In this document: piece by piece, positions 18,559 to 22,938 of the stretch
Layout: each line of letters begins with the position of its first letter
Numbering within the stretch: the stretch's first letter is position 1
Source: Tieghemiomyces parasiticus
Lineage: Eukaryota > Kickxellomycota > Dimargaritomycetes > Dimargaritales > Dimargaritaceae
DNA: 22,938 bases
Direction of reading: 5' to 3'
Assembly: GCA_027575765.1 (NCBI GenBank)
Contig: JANBPT010000788.1
Location: 1 to 22,938 of the forward strand
The notes under the pieces: model-generated
Told to the model about the DNA's origin: nothing
The model's input: the letters and a program-made list of their open reading frames with translations, nothing else
Databases searched by the model: none
Translations under genes and position numbers: made by a program

Positions 18559-19611
18559 TTACTTATAATAACTACCACCACTCTGTACCACTCGGCGAGC
18601 TCTTTCTATCCAGCTATCATCACAGGCTCTAGAGTCATGTGGCTGGAGCTTGGCTAGCTCCGACTGCCAAGCGTCCATCACCTCCTCCAGTGTGGTGAAC
18701 TTCCTACCCAGAAGTCGCAGAGGGGCCAGGTTAGCAGGACTGGCAGAAGTATGACTTCGGTGCCGAAAATGTAGGCACAAGTAGCTGTAGTGCAATGCGG
18801 TGATGCATTATCGTGGTAGGGCCGCAGAGTGTGGTAATCTTGACTTTCACATACCTTTGTCCAGGCCTGGGGCATAGGCTTCAGCCCGCACTTTACGCAG
18901 TGGCCAGCAGAGACTTTGGCATCAGAGGACTTGGCACTCAGGTGTCACAGGCCGTGTCTGGCAAGACATTGGGTCAGCATAACATTGGGTGTGGTACGGC
19001 CTCAGTGGGTCTCAGTTAGGGCAGGGCCACCTTTAGGACACCACCTCCGGTGACTAGAGCCAGTAGAGGGAATCATAAAAGTGCACCCATGTCTCATTGC
19101 CTGTGACAATGGAGTCTAGCAGGTAGTCACTGGCCCCATCGGACTCCTCCAGGAACTCGGTAGTAAAACGTATTCGCTGGTGGCAATGGTCGTCGGTGAG
19201 GTTGTGGGGACCCAGCAATTGAAATGGCTGTGCAATTCCAGGTCCTGACACAGGCCATTGCGCATGGTATTAGGAGAAGTGTGGCAGGTATGGGCCAGTT
19301 GCTCAGCAGTCAGTCGAGGGGCTTTCCCCAGCCGTCTCAGGATTACGTTCCCATAATATCCACCAAAGTCATCCGATGGGCGGCCAGAACGAGGGTCAGC
19401 TTCAAAAGAGTGGTGATCTGTGTGAAAGCAAGCCAGCTACCTGTCAACGGTGGAGTGGCTAGGGGCAGCCGGGCCCTGTGCGATAGTCAAAACATTTAGA
19501 ATAGCATCTGCCTTGTGGCCCTCCAGATAGTAAATAAATATAAGAACCCCATACATCACGCCTAGTTAATTAAGGCGGAGTGGGGGAGGGGGGCTTTGAA
19601 AAAGTAGACAT
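18559..19611 (-). mobile_element. Decayed mariner-family (Tc1/mariner) transposase
   Basis: Reading the minus strand from an ATG at 19611 across several frames recovers, in order, the landmarks of a mariner transposase: LTRRD...YYLEGHKADAI, SHSTVDR, FEADPRSGRPSDD, WVP...HNLTDDHCHQR, LLDSIVTGNETWVHFYD, YHDNASPH, the CDFW block, FTTLEEVMDAW and a closing WIERARRVVQSGGSYY before a TAA. The relic is broken by stops (one at 19437-19439, another just after the first residues) and by frameshifts between the HDNA and CDFW blocks. The first catalytic Asp is Asn (codon 19096-19098). The second Asp (18810-18812) survives, and the third (18714-18716) lies in a shifted frame. Total span is 351 codons, close to an intact mariner transposase, so decay was mainly by substitution and small indels. 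Terminal inverted repeats could not be defined. Confidence 0.88.
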
Positions 19612-20316
19612 GATGGATGGTTAAAAAAGCAAAGCGTGAGGCCAAAAATGGTTCAATCCCGGAATGGTTAATACCAATCGACTCGACATCGTTGATTCTC
19701 TGAGGCTTTATCTAAAACTCTGCGATCTGGGGCCTTCAGCCTAAAATTGACTGATGGAGCTATTTCACCTATATTGACAGTATGAGGCAATAGAGAAGAC
19801 GATCGAAGAAAGTGGGATATCACAGTTGCTTCCTGCCCGACAATAATTATTTCCTTCGGTCCTAACATTCCAACCATAAAACCTTCATCCTTTGTGGATC
19901 TTGTATACCTTTACTTAAGACGGCTTAGGTGTGCTGAAGAGGGGTTTATAATATACGAATATATAAATTATGTAGGCATGACGAAGTCCTTTTGAGCTAG
20001 CATCGCTAATGGTTTTTAACTTGGTGCATCCACACGTGACAACGGATAACTTGTGTATCGCCGCGGTCGATTATTGCCCGCCAGCGGTTACAATAAGGCA
20101 ACTATACCCCAAACCTATCTTGTCGAGAAGCAGTAGGGTGGGTATTAGGACTAAGACGAAGCTAGGTGTATGCCAACTTCCTACAAGTCGCCAGTTAATC
20201 TTTTACAACATGACACGCCAAGGTCCATCCAGGTACCCTTGCCACTGGACAACGGCCAATATGGGTCTACCTTAACTGGGGCTTGTTGGTATACGGTATA
20301 GCCATGGTAGTGGGCG
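19612..20316. other. Intergenic stretch between transposon relic and secreted protein gene
   Basis: About 0.7 kb with no recognised gene on either strand. It is AT-rich, probably holds the degraded 5' end of the mariner element on its left, and carries the 3' flank of the secreted protein gene on its right. A perfect CACGTG E-box occurs near 20033-20038, far from any start codon. A GGTTCAATCC string near 19649 resembles a tRNA B box but has no matching A box or arm pairing. Confidence 0.45.
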
Positions 20317-20870
20317 TTAGGCCTTGGGCTGAACACTCCAGGTAACCTTTCTCTGCAAAGACATGATATAGTTGGGGCCCAGAGCATGCGCCACGGCCTC
20401 TGAGATACTAATGGTTCCCGACATGCAACCGACGCAGGTGGTCATAATGGTAGCGGTGACCGGCGGACAGCCTTCGGCAGATACGACCACCTGGCGGCCA
20501 CAAAGAGGGTTGTGGTTCGTACCGGCCAGCGTATTATTCATGAAGTACGGATTCTATGGTAAGGGATATCAATAACGAGAGCGCAGGATGAACGGTGGTT
20601 AGTGGTACTCTCTAGGTGAATATAATTGTGTGGGGGGGCTCGAATCAGACAAAATACCAATAGTAGGTATGGTAGGAAGGTAAGCTCAGGGAGACATTGA
20701 CTTACTGGCCCAACCCAGAGGGTGCTGTCATCCCATTTGATGTTACAAGTGCCGATGGTAGCTTTTTCTACCACATAGGAGGCACCAGTGAAGGTTGTAG
20801 TGGGCTCCTGGGCGGTTACAGAGAATCCCCCAATGGCAGCAGCGACAACGGCAAACTGAATGGCTTTCAT
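20317..20870 (-). CDS. Small secreted double-psi beta-barrel (RlpA/expansin/barwin-like) protein
   Basis: Two exons, 20870-20706 and 20553-20317, join in phase 0 across intron 20705-20554 (donor GTAAGT, acceptor ATAG) to encode 133 residues. The first 20 form a signal peptide (MKAIQFAVVAAAIGGFSVTA, probable cleavage before Gln21). The remainder matches the DPBB pattern of fungal RlpA-like and expansin-like small secreted proteins: GTCN around C42, NPLCGRQVVVS around C73, then TCVGC (C95, C98) followed by ISISEAVAHALG, which corresponds to the usual D-R-C-x-G-C plus Ser-Xaa-Xaa-Ala helix. The Asp of that motif is replaced by Thr93, and an extra Cys (C84) is present. Such proteins act outside the cell, often at plant or fungal cell walls. 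No enzymatic role can be assigned. The call rests on motif order and the spliced reading. Confidence 0.82.
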
Positions 20871-22403
20871 TGTGGGGAGGGGGATTGGGCGAAGCTGTCG
20901 TAGCCAACGGTTATTGTGACGGAGCGTCGAAAGCCGGGACCGTCGAAAACAAGCTAGTAGCGCTGGTAGATGGAGAGTTGGGTGAAGCCGGGATTAGAGA
21001 AAAAGAGTGGGTTGAGATTTATAGTCGTTAGAGACCGTGCGAAGTCGGCAGTTTATATACAACATTGGACCCGGACAGTCTAAGGCCTGTGCAGCTATAA
21101 GACTCTCCCCGTGCCCTAATATTTTTCAAGGGGGGAGTGCCATTTTTTCTAGCCCAGGCCTAGTCGACCTTCTCTGTCACTAGGAGTTCGATCGTCCTCA
21201 TTAATCAGTGAGCTGGGCGGGGGATGGCCTACCGACAGACACAGGTGTTACCCTACCACTCATAAAGCGGGGTACTGGTGCGGCTGGGACCCCTAGTTAA
21301 CGGGTCATTGAAATGATTGTCTGGTCTATAGTGGGTGGACCGAGGGCCCAGACTTGATCCGAGACCTTAGAAATAGTTAATTTACACCGCCGCTTTATTG
21401 TATACTTATATATCATCCCTCTCTTTTCTCTGCCCAGGGCCTCGCTCCACCTCATTGAACAATTGCGCAGAGAAAAACTCGACCGTTCACTGCTACGAAT
21501 TGGTACCCTCCTGCCATTTAACGTCTGCTGAGTGGCTGTGCTCGGACTCCGTCCAAGAATTTTTCAGCCGCTAACTTCTCTGAAGGGGGGGGGTTGTTTT
21601 TCTCTTGCCAATGCTTAGCGGCCGTGACGGGGCAATCGCGAGACCGTTGCTGGGAAAGTTTATTTCATGGCAGTAGTTGTTTATAGCTCCTCATAGCATG
21701 CCCCCAACATACATTTGACTGCAGGTTTTAATTATGGCTGAAGCCGTCCAGAGCGTCTATTATTGCATTAGAGGGTTTTGCTTTTATGGCTTTAATGACA
21801 GGGGAGAGGAGGGGCGGATAATAAGACGTGATGGACAGTGCCAGCTTTGGTGTCTCGTCAATGGAAACATCATGGCGCTGAGCCCATGCATAATTAAAAT
21901 CGCAGGTTATTATTTTACTAGTGGATATGTGCAAAATGAGGAACGTACTGGATTGACCTAGTGTACACTATCATTTCATGGAAAAGCCACACGACTCGAG
22001 GGAGGTAGGATGAAGGATGAGTGGGACTCCGGTTGCAGGTCTCAAGTCACCACGGCTGACAGAATGAGTAGCGTCGAGGTGAAAATTTTGTCTCCCCGTT
22101 TTACCGGTTGTCCAGAGGGAGAGAAGTCCCACACCAAACCATCCAATCTATCAAGGGCGGGGGGCTTATCTGGTCGGCGCTCAAGATTGAAGGGGAGGAC
22201 CCGATCAACGTCAATTTAATTTGAGAATATCGCACATCAAAAGCGTATCCCTTCATCTCCCCCTCCCCCCCGCTCTCACCTAACTTCGCGCTGTCTGCTA
22301 CACACACTGCGCCTGTCCGATCGACTTTCCCCCAGCCCCCTGCTGGACCGCCCAACAATGCCATGCCCAAACTTTCCCCTTTGCGCCTCATTCCTCAAGA
22401 CTG
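20871..22403. other. Intergenic stretch: promoter of the secreted protein gene and unassigned sequence
   Basis: Next to the secreted protein start the minus strand carries TATA-type boxes at 21052-21059 and 21018-21023. The remaining 1.3 kb shows no recognised gene. A 75-codon plus-strand frame (21734-21961) begins with a proper ATG but resembles no family I know. From about 22240 to 22350 the plus strand is strongly pyrimidine-rich (CCCCCTCCCCCC, TTTCCCCCAGCCCCC), as in the leaders of the genes here, and may be the promoter of a plus-strand gene starting near 22358-22404. Confidence 0.45.
21052..21059 (-). promoter_or_regulatory. TATA box candidate for the secreted protein gene
   Basis: The minus strand reads TATATAAA here, about 180 bases before the ATG at 20870, with a second TATAAA at 21018-21023 about 150 bases before it. 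Either could direct a leader of roughly 100-150 bases. The assignment rests on the consensus and spacing only. Confidence 0.4.
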
Positions 22404-22757
22404 ATGCTCCCCCCTTCCCTTCGGAGCGCCCGGGCGATCACGAGTCGATTCAAGGACTGGGTGCGCCTCATTGACATGACCTAGGATCCCCGATTTGAGC
22501 AAGAGGGGGATAAGTATGCAAGGCCAACAGCGATGCGACGAAGAGGGTGGCGATATGGAAGGTCTAGTCACTCGTGAGGAAAATAACGGTTGGGATAGGA
22601 TAGGTCAATTATGCATATCTTCTTTAGAGGGCACCGAATGAATGGCCCATCCGACAGCTTCAAACGGCTTCTGTATGAATCGACGCAGCTGGCTATCTAC
22701 GGCGATGAGACTAAACAATATATATGGCCTTTCCATGCAAGTCAAACGTCTAGTTAA
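22404..22757 (+). pseudogene. Candidate small gene or gene relic of unknown function
   Basis: I do not recognise this protein. A frame from ATG 22404 reads RSARAITSRFKDWVRLIDMT, meets an in-frame TAG at 22482-22484, and continues as DPRFEQEGDKYARP. If the stretch 22574-22627 is removed as an intron (donor GTGAGG, acceptor TTTAG, 54 nt), the frame continues in phase through GPSDSFKRLLYESTQLAIYG and DETKQYIWPF to a TAA at 22755-22757. An AATAAA lies at 22886-22891, and a pyrimidine-rich leader precedes the ATG. The soluble-protein-like composition and the phase match suggest real coding history. The internal stop, or a missed extra intron, leaves open whether it is a live gene, a relic or chance. 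Confidence 0.22.
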
Positions 22758-22885
22758 GCCCATGTTCTATGTATCCCCTATGCTCGAACACATGTCTTCC
22801 GCAGTTGACACAGCTGCCCTTCAGAGTTCCTCAATGTTCATAGCATTTTACGCATCTCATTCCCTTACATCTATAATACCCAGTG

Positions 22886-22891
22886 AATAAA
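22886..22891 (+). terminator. AATAAA polyadenylation signal candidate
   Basis: A plus-strand AATAAA lies about 130 bases after the end of the candidate plus-strand reading frame and in AT-rich sequence. It fits the 3' end of that candidate but could be chance in such composition. Confidence 0.2.
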
Positions 22892-22938
22892 TGACCTACT
22901 AATTATTATTGAATTTCAACGGCACCCCCTGCTGACGT

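Noticed and set aside
19640..19670. tRNA-like B box (GGTTCAATCC) on the plus strand
   Set aside because: The T-arm does not pair on both sides and no A box or acceptor stem lies at the right distance.
22101..22391. 96-codon minus-strand frame with Gly/Glu-rich sequence
   Set aside because: It is the reverse of a pyrimidine-rich tract and carries no recognisable domain.

Overview
The window looks like nuclear DNA of a filamentous or early-diverging fungus. The evidence is spliceosomal introns with GTRAGT donors and YAG acceptors, GC-rich coding sequence set against more AT-rich gaps, pyrimidine-rich coding-strand leaders before the ATGs, and the gene content (allantoicase, a PP2A activator, the CORVET subunit Vps8, an SREBP/Sre1-type sterol regulator, a small secreted double-psi-barrel protein). 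Nothing here fixes the phylum. The very long intronless genes and 149-245 nt introns hint at an early-diverging, GC-rich lineage, but this is only inference. No tRNA, rRNA, CRISPR array or prokaryotic operon was seen.

Layout: all five confident genes lie on the minus strand. From the left: the 5' part of an allantoicase gene (1-663, three exons, running off the left edge); a gene-poor 2.4 kb stretch (664-3069); a two-exon PTPA-type PP2A activator (3070-4623); a 0.5 kb gap; a single 6.6 kb exon encoding a 2201-residue Vps8 homologue (5147-11752); a 1 kb gap; a single 3.8 kb exon encoding a membrane-anchored bHLH factor of the SREBP family (12781-16578); and a 3.7 kb gene-poor stretch holding a decayed mariner-type transposase (18559-19611). 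The right end holds a two-exon 133-residue secreted DPBB/RlpA-like protein (20317-20870) and then 2 kb with only a weak candidate small gene or gene relic on the plus strand (22404-22757).

The genes do not form a pathway: they cover ureide nitrogen use, phosphatase assembly, endosomal tethering, sterol/hypoxia regulation and a secreted wall- or host-facing protein. No multi-gene undescribed system was recognised. The most unusual points are inside the proteins: a RING finger in Vps8 whose two halves are separated by 236 residues, an N-myristoylation-type start on allantoicase, an SREBP with a short histidine-rich loop between its membrane segments and no RxxL site, and a DPBB protein that lacks the usual Asp of its core motif.
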